In this document: piece after piece, positions 22,101 through 32,130 of the stretch
Layout of the letters: every line of letters starts with the position of its first letter
How positions within the stretch are numbered: position 1 is the stretch's first letter
DNA from: Struthio camelus
Lineage: Eukaryota; Chordata; Aves; Struthioniformes; Struthionidae
DNA length: 64,000 bases
Reading direction: 5' to 3'
Assembly (NCBI RefSeq): GCF_040807025.1
Contig: NC_090942.1
Span: 62,266,911 to 62,330,910 of the forward strand
The notes under the pieces: model-generated
Told to the model about the DNA's origin: nothing
The model's input: the letters and a program-made list of their open reading frames with translations, nothing else
Databases searched by the model: none
Program-made: the position numbers and the translations under genes

Positions 22101-24380
22101 GATAGATTAGAAGAATAGATAGATTAGAAGATCAATAAAAAGCAACAACTCTGAATATACTGGAAAAAAGCAACCTGTGACTAAAAAGCTTTGGTATGTT
22201 TTCATGAAGGGAACAAGTCCTGAAGAAATACGTATACACAATTTTCAAAGAAACATAACCACTACACCACTCATATGTATGGAGTGACATTGAAGAGAAT
22301 TTTAGCTATCTATGTGCAGATTTGACTGAGAAAAAAGGAACACAGCTTTTTTTTTTTTTTTTTAAAAAAACGCCTTACTAATGCATTCAAATGAATTTAT
22401 CATGAACGAAAGGTTATATAATCTGTCTTAATAATTTCTGACAGCACATTTGTTAAAAATGAAGTTACAAAAGTCATCTGTGTATCCTATATTGATTTGA
22501 AAGCGGCCAACCTATTGAAGACTAAAGGTACAACCCAGCTAATTCACTATATGCAGACAGTGGGAATATTTCTGTAAGAATGAAGTCCCCAAAACTTAGA
22601 AGCATAAAGCTTAGCATCGCAGAATCTAGATTTTTTGCAGAAGTTGCATTTGCACCTCCTACACTTTAATCATACGACTGCAAGAGAAGACCTAACACCA
22701 ATAGAAACAAAACACAAGAGCTTCCCCCTTTTTAAACACGAGGAAACACCTGAAGAGTCACTGAAACTTGAGTAAGTTATGTTAAATAAATACGTTAAAT
22801 AGTACTTGACTGTGTTCCAGTAGCAAAGTTATACTTACCATTACTCCTTGGCATCCGAACTGTCTGTAAAGTTGTGGCCTTCTTGTTGCTGAATTTTGAG
22901 TGAATCAACAATGTTTCTTCCAGTCCTGGAAACAAACAAGTATTTACAGGTTTACCTATGTCAACCAATCTATGTTCACACGTTGACTGTAAACTTCTTT
23001 TCTTACTGCTACTTTTCCACCTTTCTACAGCAAACTTAAGACAGATCAGGATTCAACCATCTTTATCTCCAAGAATTCCAGTCTGCCTTCCTGCAAATAC
23101 CGTTTCTTTCTTGATTTCTGTTTGGGATGGGTCATGAAAGTACATCTCTATGTAGTGAACGTCTAGAACTTGCTACCCCAGGAGGCTGTGAAAGCAGACA
23201 GATCAGCAGGTTCAAAATAGAATTAGACAAATTCATGGCCAAGAGAGCCATAATCAGATACCAAAACAACAGAGCAGGAATCACTTTAGCATTTTGACTC
23301 CAACAGTTACAGATACTGGGCTATTACAAGAAGAATAAGCAGCACAAAATGCTTAAGCTAACAACCTCTCTATAATTAGCGTTTCCTATTGCAATCGTCC
23401 AGTGAAAGAATACTGGGCTAGATGGATCATTGATCTGGGCCAGCAGGTCACTTCTTACAGACATCAACTACTGTTGAAGTCTTTGTCAAAGGTCTACTCC
23501 ACAACAGATACCAACAGGTAGAGACACTACCTGTAATACTCAACTCAGAACAGTCATGCAGCCAGGTAAAGTCAGTTTGCCGTCCCCTGGTCTACCACAT
23601 AGAAAAACACCTCATTGTACTGTGGAAACAGCTAACGTGTGTGACTTACACTGACTAAAATTCCTTCTTTCGCATATATGACGTTGGCAGTGATGAATAA
23701 AAGCAGACCACAAACAGATGCTAAACATATTTTCAAGATTCATAAAATCCAAATGACGTACTGAAATTTTTTGCATTAACTAGACAAGCTAATTCTTACA
23801 ACTGCCAAGAGAACCACCAGTCATTTCTCACTAATTAAAATGAAGCTCCACTTCCCCTTAATATTTCTCTCCCGGTAGAAATGACGCTATGACTATGTCG
23901 CTACTAACTTACCGTTTTTTTCTGTGCTTACTCCGCATTATACCGGCGGTGCCTAGGGAAACGTCCGTTCTTCAAAACACGCCCGCCGATGTGACAAAAA
24001 ACAGGCGGTGCCAGCAGCGAGGCGCCCTGAGAAGCCGCCCGGGCCTGCGGCAGAGGACGGCTGCCCGCTGGCCGGCGAGCCCGGGGGCTCACCACATCCT
24101 GAACCCCCCCGGGCACGCCACGGACCGCTCTTCCCCGCCGCCCCGGTCCGGCTGGGCGGGCGGGCAGAGCCCCGCAGCCGGGCGGGCCTCCCGCAGCGGC
24201 GAGAGGCCCGGCCCGGCCCCCCGCCAGCTCCGCCGCTGCCCGCGGGCGGCCCGCCTCCCGCCGCCCGTGACGGCCCCGCTCCCACAGCCGGCCCCGCCGC
24301 GGCCGCTCACCTCCTCGGCGCCCCACGGCCAGCAGCTCCCGGGAGGCGGCCGGCCCCGCCGCCCCGCCGTCCCGCGCCAT
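19004..24380 (-). CDS. NOPCHAP1: NOPCHAP1 (C12orf45), NOP58 chaperone, complete four-exon CDS
   Basis: The human protein links the RUVBL1/2 (R2TP) machinery to NOP58 during box C/D snoRNP assembly. Four exons on the - strand join in frame (70+87+137+183 bp) to 158 residues. The recognised core is TLQTVRMPRSN (43-52), then LDRVQSFLPQMAHANDELRR (54-73) and FDIENLDSATEKVIEM (83-98). A Ser/Asp/Glu-rich acidic stretch (105-130) precedes the conserved tail DEVTIDNIKFP and KGKIEILDSK. The start at 24380 is the only ATG in this frame; an upstream GTG at 24566 is in frame but not credible as a start. The N-terminus is Ala/Gly-rich and about 25 residues shorter than the ~185-residue human protein. It faces SLC41A2 head to head across ~3.4 kb and is convergent with ALDH1L2. 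Confidence 0.93.
19187..20876 (-). other. NOPCHAP1 intron 3
   Basis: 1.7 kb intron. Its main feature is the tandem array at 19397-19715. The remainder is AT-rich single-copy sequence with no gene seen. Confidence 0.7.
19397..19715. repeat. Two-phase tandem array (21-bp then 35-bp units)
   Basis: Nine head-to-tail 21-bp units beginning ATTAAGCAGTAAAGCTTAAT start at 19397, 19418, 19439 and every 21 bp to 19565, virtually identical. A transition (19586-19611) follows, then three 35-bp units starting at 19612, 19647 and 19682. Each 35-bp unit combines the 21-mer core with a TTAGTAAGCAGGTTAAAGC extension. In the 21-mers the unit junction gives GCTTAAT-A-ATTAAGC, a 7-bp inverted repeat. Confidence 0.97.
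20877..21013 (-). CDS. NOPCHAP1: NOPCHAP1 coding exon 3
   Basis: Acceptor CCTGTTTTAG, donor GTAAGC. 137 bp ending in phase 0. It encodes the most conserved helix, LDRVQSFLPQMAHANDELRR, followed by FDIENLDSATEKVIEM. Confidence 0.94.
21082..21130. repeat. TG/TA/CA microsatellite
   Basis: Alternating purine-pyrimidine tract (TGTGTATATATATACACATA and continuing) in NOPCHAP1 intron 2, just upstream of exon 3 on the - strand. Confidence 0.85.
21410..21435. repeat. 26-bp palindrome
   Basis: The arm TTTCTCAAGAG, flanked by A, is followed by TG and then CTCTTGAGAAA plus T. This gives 12-bp perfect inverted arms around a 2-base spacer. It is preceded by a short TAGTA repeat. Confidence 0.95.
22081..22137. 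repeat. Three-copy ~17-20-bp minisatellite
   Basis: GATAGATTAGAAGA recurs at 22081, 22101 and 22118, with CCAATA, ATA and TCAATA between or after copies. Confidence 0.9.
22839..22925 (-). CDS. NOPCHAP1: NOPCHAP1 coding exon 2
   Basis: Acceptor TTTCCAG, donor GTAAGT. 87 bp (2+84+1). It encodes LEETLLIHSKFSNKKATTLQ and TVRMPRSN, matching the conserved LLINS...TLQTVRIERS block. Confidence 0.93.
22926..24310 (-). other. NOPCHAP1 intron 1
   Basis: 1.4 kb intron. It includes a CR1 3'-end fragment (about 23120-23465) and, at its 5' side on the - strand, part of the CpG island. Confidence 0.75.
23120..23465 (+). mobile_element. CR1-type LINE 3'-end fragment
   Basis: It contains AGAACTTGCTACCCCAGGAG, GAATTAGACAAATTCATGG and ACTGGGCTAGATGGATCATT, ending near CTTCTTACAG. 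This closely follows the 3' end of an old sauropsid CR1 group as I recall it (gaactcactgcc..., agataaattcatgg, actgggctagatggaccattggtctg, ttcttatg). Diverged and 5'-truncated. Confidence 0.75.
24311..24380 (-). CDS. NOPCHAP1: NOPCHAP1 coding exon 1
   Basis: ATG at 24378-24380 (- strand), donor GTGAGC immediately after 24311, phase 1. It encodes MARDGGAAGPAASRELLAVG then RRG; SRELLAVG parallels SKELLTAG of the human protein. It lies inside a CpG island. The Kozak context has G at +4 but C at -3. Confidence 0.85.
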
Positions 24381-24478
24381 GCGCCGCCCGAGCCGGAAGC
24401 GGCTTGCGGGCACCGGGCTGCGGGCGCGGCCGCCGCAGCGCCACCTGCAGGCCGGGAGGTCCGGACGCGCTCGGCTGC

Positions 24479-24560
24479 GGGAGGGAGGGAGGGAGGGAGG
24501 GAGGGGCGCTGGGCTGCCGCGGGGCGGGGCGGGGCGGGGCGGGGCGGGGGCGGGGCGGGC
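24479..24560 (+). repeat. G-rich tandem tracts (GGGA repeats, then GGGGC repeats)
   Basis: Tandem GGGA units (24480-24505) are followed by consecutive GGGGC units (24521-24560) on the + strand, that is, C-rich on the NOPCHAP1 coding strand. Several G-quadruplexes could form. Confidence 0.85.
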
Positions 24561-26214
24561 GGTCACCTCGGCAACGGCGGCGCAGCGCTGCCCCCGCGCG
24601 GCTCCGCGCAGGCGCAGGCTCGGGCGGGGCCCCCGCAGCGCAGCAGCAGCCGCCTCAGCGGTAGCAGCAGCGGCTTTTTCTTGCGGCAGTTGACGGGGAA
24701 AGCGAAATCCCGCGGCGGCCAGCGGTTGTTTCCGTTTGCCTGGGCAGTTCGATGAAAAGGTGACGTGAGATGCTTGCGTATACCCGCAGTCATCCTTATC
24801 TGTAGGACAGTAACTATCCTGGAGTCGGGCCCTTCTGTCAGATCTGCGTCTCAGAGGTGTTAGCTGTGCACTTCACGCAGCCTACTTAGCCGTTACTGCT
24901 TATATAACACAATGCATTACAACGTGAATATTTGCGCAGCTGAGGACCGCTACTGTTTTCCAGTTCACATCCTCAGCTTGTATCAAGTCTTTGTAGAACA
25001 GTGGGAAATCGACAAATTATCTCACCGTCTACATCAAAACTGTAGAAAAATTAAGAATTTAAAGCAACCCTGAGCTAAGCAGATGAAAGTGAAACTGTTC
25101 TGTGGAGGGAGAAAGTAAGTTCAGGAAAAAATACTAACATTGATTCTCTATTTCATACATCACCTTTGGTTAGCACAAGGGTAAGCACAAAGCTTACAGC
25201 AACATACAAACACCTACATCCATGTAATCTAGGGTTAAAAATAGAAAGGAAACTAATTCACGTTACAAAGAAAAAATATTTTTTCATCTTTATGAAATGA
25301 TTTGGCATGAAAAATGCATCAATAACTTGCAGAAAAAATGAGAGAATTAGACTTGGCAAGTAGATAATTTTACCTGAATGTCTGGCAGCTAGGCAAGTAG
25401 CTGCTTTTTGGAAACCTTTCCCATTTTCATTATCTGAGTCGTACAAATGCACCTACGATTAAATTTTAGACCCTGAGGGAACTTTAATGATCCTTTGGAA
25501 AAGGAACTTACACCATTATCAGGCTTAGTTGACGTTGGTCAACCTGTTATTCAGGATTTGCTCTACAGTTTCTGTTCCTATCCCTTACAATTGAGACAAT
25601 GTGAAAACTGTAGAAAGAGAACTGAATAGTTCATAAGAAATGAAGTGGGAAGTCCAGGCCAAAAATGAGAATATGTAGTAATCATGTAAGTATTGCTGCA
25701 GTATGAAATGTGAAACACCTTTGGTTTTTTTTTTTTTTTTTCCCCCAATTCCTAATGATTATATACCCTCACTGCATAAGAAACAAGTGAAAAACTCACA
25801 CCTCAGGATCTTAGAATTAACAAATTTAAATGCATTGGAGGCAAACCAGGAGACTGAATCACTTTGTTCCTGATAGGTTGGCCAAAGCAAGGGAAGCCTC
25901 CTGTGCTGCTTTCCCACACCAGCTGCAGAGCCAGCTGCGTTCCATGATTCTGCCACCCCTGCATTTGCTGTCAAGTTCCTATCTTTCACCCGACTGTGCT
26001 CCAGAGTTTCAGGCTCCAAGAAAAAATCCATTGCTAGCTCTCACGATTGAAAAATCATAAGGGTTGAGTTTTTTGTGTCAGGCCACAAAACCCAAGTCTT
26101 TCTGAATTTGCACGCAGCCCAGAATAACAATGTGTGGACGTCAAATAACGTATTTCATCAGTGGGTATCAAGTGATTTCAGTGGGTGGAGGGATGTAATA
26201 CTGTCAAGGAACCC

Positions 26215-26322
26215 CTAATATGAACAGAAGAAATGAGTTGCCCAAGATCACCAAGCAAGCAATTAGGAAAGTCAAAAATAGCACCCTCAGGTGCTGTTCC
26301 CCAGCCTCAGACATGTTCTAAC
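26215..26322 (-). repeat. Possible MIR-like SINE remnant
   Basis: GAGTTGCCCAAGATCACCAA followed by GCAAGCAATTAGGAAAGTC matches the pattern gacttgcccaaggtcacacagcaagt of MIR-family (or similar old sauropsid) repeats read in reverse. Short and diverged. Confidence 0.4.
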
Positions 26323-27429
26323 CTACAGGCAACAGCGGCAGATGAAACTTGTATCTGATTTGGAAGGCTGCCCAACTAGGTATCCCTGGCATCTAACATA
26401 TAAGCATACACCAAGGCATGGGTATAGATGGTTACTGGGGTAGGAAGACAACAGCTCCCTTAGCCCATCTTCTAATAAATTCAGGCTTGAGGCAGCATTT
26501 GCCACTAAATTAATAGCTCTATGGTTTGGACTGCTTCATTCATTTAATGCAGTATTGACTCAGAGTTCAAGATGATGCTGTATATTTCACTCCTGTAGTG
26601 CAGATTATTTCGGCCCTGGTCCTGCAAATACATTCTCCCTGTCCTAAGTCTCCTTTTCTACACGTGAATACATAGCTACAGTTTATGACAGATACTTGGT
26701 GACTTGCCCATGCTGTCTGTTCTTCTCTCAATAGCAAGGAAAAAAGATGCTGTCAGCCTGTCTGCTATCACTAAATCCAGGTCATCTCTTTTTTCTTTTC
26801 TCTTCCTTCCTTTTCACTTTCCACTTAAGGCATCCTCACTTTTCGGTAGTGTAAAGCAACAATGCAGGAATAATATTAGTAATAATGCTTTGAAAACACA
26901 ATCTCAATGCTTTAATATTTTAAATGTATTAATATAAAGAAATAAGTGTGTCTCAGAACAGCTTTGAGGAATAACAAGCCCGGAAAGGCTATGGCTTTGC
27001 AACAAATTAGATATGCATTTAGACACAGTTGATTTCAAGGGAGTTATTCACAGACTTAAGTGTAAGCACTTGCTTAAAGTTTTCAGCACAGCATAACGTT
27101 TTCAGATAAATGCATTCTAACTGACCCAAATGCTGTAAACATTCTTTTTCTTTGGGAAGTTATTTTTAGCCAAGCTACATGAGAAGAGTGAAAATGTTCT
27201 TAATGTTCCCTAAAATTCTGAAATAAGTAAAAACTGCTGAGTCCTGTGTTCTGTTGCCAAGACAGCTTTTGCAAGTGGAAGCAAATGCATCATTATGGCC
27301 TGCCAAGAGAGCGCATTTGGTGCACGCTCTGCTTCCCAGTCTTTTGTTTTCCCTATGCTGCAAAGCACTAGTGGGGCTGTTCGGAGGGGAGTATAGCATG
27401 GAAACTCAATCTCACACATTACCTCCACT

Positions 27430-27472
27430 GGAAAAAAAAAAAAGAAAGAAAGAAAGAAAAAAGAAAGAAACA
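27430..27472 (+). repeat. A-rich AAAG microsatellite
   Basis: A run of A followed by AAAGAAAGAAAGAAAG units, at the left edge of the SLC41A2 CpG island. Confidence 0.9.
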
Positions 27473-27680
27473 GCATTTGAGAGGGTCAGGCAGGCGAGGA
27501 GCGTGAGCTAGGCCAGCTGTGCAAGCTCCCTGCCTGCCCGCCGCCTTTCCGCTCTGTCCCCTCAGCACCTCCTGGCAGAGGCGCCAGAGACGTGGCCATG
27601 CTCCGGCAGCCCAGGTCATTGAGGCCAGAGGCTTTCCAGAGGCTCCTCGTTCCCTTGGTCAAATTGTGTGCGGTGTTTAG

Positions 27681-27726
27681 GGTTTTTTTTCTTTTTTTTT
27701 GTTTGGTTTGGGTTTTTTTTTTTTTT
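27681..27726 (+). repeat. T-rich tract
   Basis: Runs of 8, 9 and 14 T separated by C or GTTTGGTTTGGG, directly upstream of the densest CpG-island sequence. Confidence 0.9.
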
Positions 27727-27999
27727 AAATAACGCCGGTACTGAATTGCAGCGTGCCTGGTAATGATGCGTGGCTTCCCAGGCGGCCCGGTTAACGCCCG
27801 CGGAGCCGATTTTCGCGGCCGGGCAGGCAGGAGACGACGCCGACGGTTGGGCAGGAGGCCGAGGCTTGCTTCCCCCTGCCCGCCGCCCTCCTCGCCTTCC
27901 TTCCGCACGCCCCCGCGCACGGCTGCCCGTCCCTTGAAGGGGCGCCGGGGGGGAGAGGGCACCCTTCGTCCCCGTTGCGTGGGCGACTCCCGGGCCGGG

Positions 28000-28023
28000 C
28001 GGCGGCGGCGGCGGCGGCGGCGG
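28000..28023 (+). repeat. (CGG)8 trinucleotide repeat
   Basis: Eight uninterrupted CGG units in the SLC41A2 CpG island, possibly upstream of or within the first exon. Confidence 0.95.
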
Positions 28024-28712
28024 GGCGGGGGGGCTCCGCGGTCGCCGCCCTCCCCCCGCGCCCACCCGCCAACGGCGCCGGGTGACGGTTGGCCGCGGCT
28101 CGCGCTGCTGGCGCTCGGCCCCTCCCCCGCGCGCTCCCTCGCCCGCTGCCGGGTCAGAGGAGCCGGTGGCGGCGGCGGCTGCTGCGCATCACGGGCCACA
28201 TCATCGCGGGGGCTGTCCGCCCACCCGCCCTCGAGCGGCTTCCGCGCCTGCTCAGTGGCGGCGGCGCTCACCTAGCCCCGGAGCTGTCACCGCCGCCGGG
28301 CTGGTCCCTCCCTGCAGCGATGGAGCGGGACCGCGGGCAGCTGCCGCCGCTGTCGCCTTCGCCCAGGTGAGGGGAAGGGCCAGCCCAAAGGGGCGGCGGG
28401 GGAGCAGGAGGGGGGCCGGGGCGGGCGCTGCGCAAGGGCGAGCAGCGACCTGCCAGCCCGGGGGAAGGGGGGAGGCGGGGGCGGCCCTCGGGAGGTGGCG
28501 AGCTGGAAAGTTTCTTCGCCAAGTCGAGGAGGGAGCTGAGAGGCGCCGCCCTGCAGGCGCCCTGCCCTGCCCTGCCCTCCCCGCCCGCTTCTCCCCCGGG
28601 AGAAGCGCCCCTACCCCACCCCAAATGCGAGCGTGTGCGTAAGGACTCCGAGATACACGGCACCCGCCGTCCTCCTTAAATGGACGGCGCCAAGCTAGGG
28701 GCCGAGCGGCCG

Positions 28713-28812
28713 GTATATACGGTAGGGCTCGCCCCCTCCCCGAGAGAAGGCGCGGCCCCTCTCTTTTCTCTTGGGGGGGGGTGAGGGGGCGCCTACTTCC
28801 GTATATACGGTA
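28713..28812. repeat. Two copies of GTATATACGGTA 88 bp apart
   Basis: Identical 12-mers at 28713-28724 and 28801-28812, within the G/C-rich shore just inside intron 1. The second lies in a 12-bp perfect palindrome, CCGTATATACGG (28799-28810). Confidence 0.95.
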
Positions 28813-31800
28813 CTGCCCCCCCCCAAACCTTTTCCATTTCCTGTATTCTCGCTGCACCCTACCTGAGTGCAGGAGGGCATCTCCTCCGTCCACGCTTCCT
28901 TTCCCTACACTCATGGCTACGAGCCAAACAGCCTCTCTATAGTCCCTCCTTTCATCCGCATCGTATTCCCGGCAGGCATCTCCTCCTGAACTAGTGCAGT
29001 CTCTCACCTTCACGGGTTTCCCTGTCCTCCTCAAGTGTCCTGCATCCTGCCCACTGATGCTGAAAGGCATAATGTCACCCACATCCTGGTACCTTGCCCT
29101 CTTCAAATTCTGGTAGCTGTTTTCATCATGTGCATATGATCATGCACTGCCCCAGATAGTCTGGATGATCATCCTTTTTGCTTTCTCTATGCATATACAA
29201 CATCTGCCCAGCGTTTCCAATGACCCTACATTCTTAGCACTCTCCTTATCAGTGTATATTTACATTTCTGTTCCCCACCTTCACACCTATAAAAATATCC
29301 CATAATCTGCCACCACAGATGCAGGTGCCAGAAAACATGGAACCCTTACCTGTATGGAATACATGTGGGCATGAACTGTCATCTTTTTTGTTTACAAGCC
29401 CTGTAACATGTCTCGATTCAACATTTGTGCTCTTTCCGTACTTTCCTGCCAAAACATAAGTGTTCTTTTGTGATTTGCTCCATTTTAGTTTCTACTCTTC
29501 TCAGTTAAGTTCAAGTAATAGCTCCATCTCTTTCTTTAATTTCAGCGAACTTTATCATTGCTCCCCCGTCCTGTCCAGGATGCAATACCTTCTTTACTCA
29601 TAATAGATCCTAGGTTATAGAATACACTACATTAGTCAGGCTCTGATAAGTGGAACATACAAAACTGAGTTATTGTTTAATCATAATGTCAGGAACAAAA
29701 CATGAAAAATACAGGACAAAAGTCTGCTCATATATGTCTGCTTGGTGGAGTCCTGCCAACCTTTGGCAGACATCCTAAATTATCTTCACTTTCGCAGGTC
29801 AATTTGTTTCCCGTAACTGACTGCACAGTTTGAGGCAATGTGTCCTTTTAGATCTAGACTTTTTTTCCCCTGTCAGTTCGTAAACTTTTTTGACATACTT
29901 GCAGGAATGCTGAAGCAGTATTACATATGAATTATTATATCCTATTTCCTGCTATGTTCTACTTAACTTTGTTGAAGCACAGGCCAGATGTGCCCCTTTT
30001 TTGAAATTTTCAGAAAAGTCTACACAGCGCTACTCAGAGTTACCGATTGTAAAGCCTTAACATGTAGGAAGTGAAGTTCCCATCCAGCATTTTACAAGAG
30101 TGCTATATAGTTTCCTATATAAAAGAAGATTCTAAGGTATATAAAACATAGTAAATAATGTTTAGAATACTGTAAATAACTTTTAAACAAAAGCTACAAG
30201 GAAATAAACCTACTGGAGTTTGCAGATGTTATGATTTATTATGGGTACATATATATACACCTATTTTGTTGCAACATAATACTTACACTTCTGTGTTTCT
30301 GCCTAAGCATTCCTTTCTGATCCTCTTTCAGAAGTGAGTTCTTACACTATAGCTCTGCGATTACTTGGAGCCAAATTAAGTGCAGGTTACCCCTGAATGA
30401 GCAATTCCGTTCTCTCCTTCATCTCTTTTGTATGGTCCCACTCATTCTCTTGTGCTTGCATTAACATTTGTCTAGCTGTAAGATATGCTGAACCAGCTGA
30501 AAATTGACCCAGGAAAAAAAAGAATAAAAAAACAAAACCCAATCCCTAAAGCCAATCAAACAGAAAGTAATTTTCAGCCGTATCTGTTCCCTCGCTTGGC
30601 TTGCTCAGTGTCCACACAAATGATTAGGGTTGTTGAAAAGATGAGAATAGGTGGCAAGACCTGTTTTGGCAGTAGTCCCTGCTTCTGTTGGCTTAAAGAG
30701 GTTGTGAAACTGTGACCAGAATACTGCAGTATGACTTGTAGACTCTTCAGAAGGAAAAATGGCAACGTATCTTTTCTTTTTCAAATACTTCCATGTCCCA
30801 AAAAAGCAATGTGAAGAGTTTATACTAGTGCCTGAGTTAATAAGCAATTCATCCTCCGTTGGTGATGACAATAGAAACCTGTAGGTGGCATTCCCAATAG
30901 TACAGTTAGGATTCATTCTGGTAAGTATTTATTGGTGACTTAATCTAGAGGACTGCATGCATTCTCTTTTATATTTCAAACTTTCACACCTACTTTTGAT
31001 GAGCTGGTATGATTTGCCAGGTAGTTTTTAAATTGGCGTTCTGTTTGGGTGATTTTACAACCTGATCACGTTTCATAGTCTTGGCACCCCATTTCAGGCG
31101 GTGTTTTGGTCTCTTCTAATTGAGTCACCTTAAAAGTGTAGAGGCAAACCAAGCCTTTTTCTGACAGCTGCTTTTCCTTTCCTTGGGGCCAAAATCAAAA
31201 GCTGCCACGTTCAGGAAGTGGAATGCAGCGGTCTAAAACTTGTCTGAAAATTGAGCCTGAGGCTGGGTGCTCTTGTGTTTTACTTATATTCAGGAAGACA
31301 TTTGGAGGTTGTTTCATCTACTTTTCCCCCTTATTATTTTTTCCTTTTGTTTCTTTTGCTGTTGATTTAACCTTACAACTGCCATACAATAAACACCAGT
31401 TTACTCTGCAGTATGTACAAAATGGTATGTAATGGCCATATATCTGCCATGCAAACAACATTTATTAACTTCCGTCACATCTTCCGGTCTTTAATACCAA
31501 ACGTTAAGCATCTGCTATAAATAATCTTAGCCTTGTGCACCATGTTAGACTCTGGTTTCAACAAAGTGGTTAAAGATAATATGAGCTGTTTATTACTCTC
31601 TATATATGCTGAGGGGATCCGATACAGCTTTCACTTTCTACTGCTGCGTCTACAAGGATTTAGCAGTTTAAAGATTAGCCACAGCTGTACATGGATGTCA
31701 GTGTATTACAGGGAACTTTCACTATACAAGACAGTCATAACAGTGATGAGGCACTGCTGACCCCTCTATTATCTATGTAAATCTTATTATGAACCTAAAA

Positions 31801-31828
31801 AAAAACCCCCAAAGCCTCACATCCCAAC

Positions 31829-32130
31829 CTTCATAGAAGCACAGGGTTGTTGAAGCTGGAACAGGCCTCTGGAAATTGTCTAGCCCAAACCCCTTTGCTC
31901 AGAGCAGAGTCGGCTAGAGCAGCTTGTTCAAGGGTGTATCTAGTCGTGTTGTAAGTATCTGCAAGGATGGAAACTCTGCAACCTGTCTGGGCAACCTGTT
32001 CCAGTGTTTGACTGAAGTCACAATAAAAAAACCCTTTTCTTACACATAAATGGAATTGCCGGTGTAATTTGAGGCTGCTCCCTGGCTTCTCTGAGGAACT
32101 TTGTCTCTCTCTTCCTGGCTTTAGTGATTT
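31829..32130 (-). mobile_element. CR1 LINE 3'-end fragment, bird-type
   Basis: The + strand reads CATAGAAGCACAGGGTTGTTG, then CTCTGGAAATTGTCTAGCCC and CTGGGCAACCTGTTCCAGTG. This is the reverse complement of the well-known CR1 3' end (remembered pattern: catagaatcataggttgg, gggcagcctgttccagtgc). The terminal CATAGAA lies at the left, so the element is on the - strand and 5'-truncated. Confidence 0.85.

Larger units (their letters stand above)
21014..22838 (-). other. NOPCHAP1 intron 2
   Basis: 1.8 kb intron holding a dinucleotide microsatellite, a 26-bp near-perfect palindrome (21410-21435), an A15 run near 21990, a three-copy GATAGATTAGAAGA minisatellite (22081-22137) and a T run near 22347. 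No coding signal. Confidence 0.7.
23936..24735 (-). promoter_or_regulatory. NOPCHAP1: CpG-island promoter of NOPCHAP1
   Basis: About 0.8 kb of CpG-dense, GC-rich DNA spans exon 1 and upstream sequence. Visible elements: tandem GGGGC boxes (Sp1-type) at 24521-24560, an ETS-like CCGGAAGC at 24393-24400 thirteen bases upstream of the ATG, an NRF1-like CGCGCAGGCGCA at 24605-24616, and a CRE-like TGACGTGA at 24761-24768 just outside the island. No TATA box is seen. The transcription start is not determined and a divergent + transcript is possible. Confidence 0.75.
24769..27479. other. Intergenic region between the two CpG islands
   Basis: 2.7 kb between divergent NOPCHAP1 and SLC41A2. It contains a T17 tract near 25725-25741, a possible MIR-like remnant near 26220-26320 and an AAAG-type microsatellite at its right edge (27430-27470). 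Open frames here are short and unconvincing. Confidence 0.6.
27480..28700 (+). promoter_or_regulatory. SLC41A2: CpG-island promoter and non-coding first exon of SLC41A2
   Basis: CpG-dense, densest at 27780-28640, with a (CGG)8 run at 28000-28023 and no TATA box. A strong donor, CGCCCAG|GTGAGG, ends a candidate first exon at 28366. Splicing it to the acceptor at 35902 would give the 5' leader of SLC41A2. The transcription start and any additional leader exons are unknown. Confidence 0.65.

Noticed and set aside
24311-24566. Upstream in-frame start for NOPCHAP1 at 24566
   Set aside because: The codon is GTG, not ATG, and the added residues are low-complexity Pro/Ala/Arg without family similarity.
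23889-24755. 288-codon + strand open frame across the NOPCHAP1 CpG island
   Set aside because: Composition is Pro/Ala/Arg/Gly from GC-rich DNA, several frames are open at once, and the - strand holds the real exon with splice sites.
27486-29106. Long - strand open frames (261 and 284 codons) in the SLC41A2 CpG island
   Set aside because: Low stop density is explained by GC content. There is no recognisable domain and no splice or homology support.
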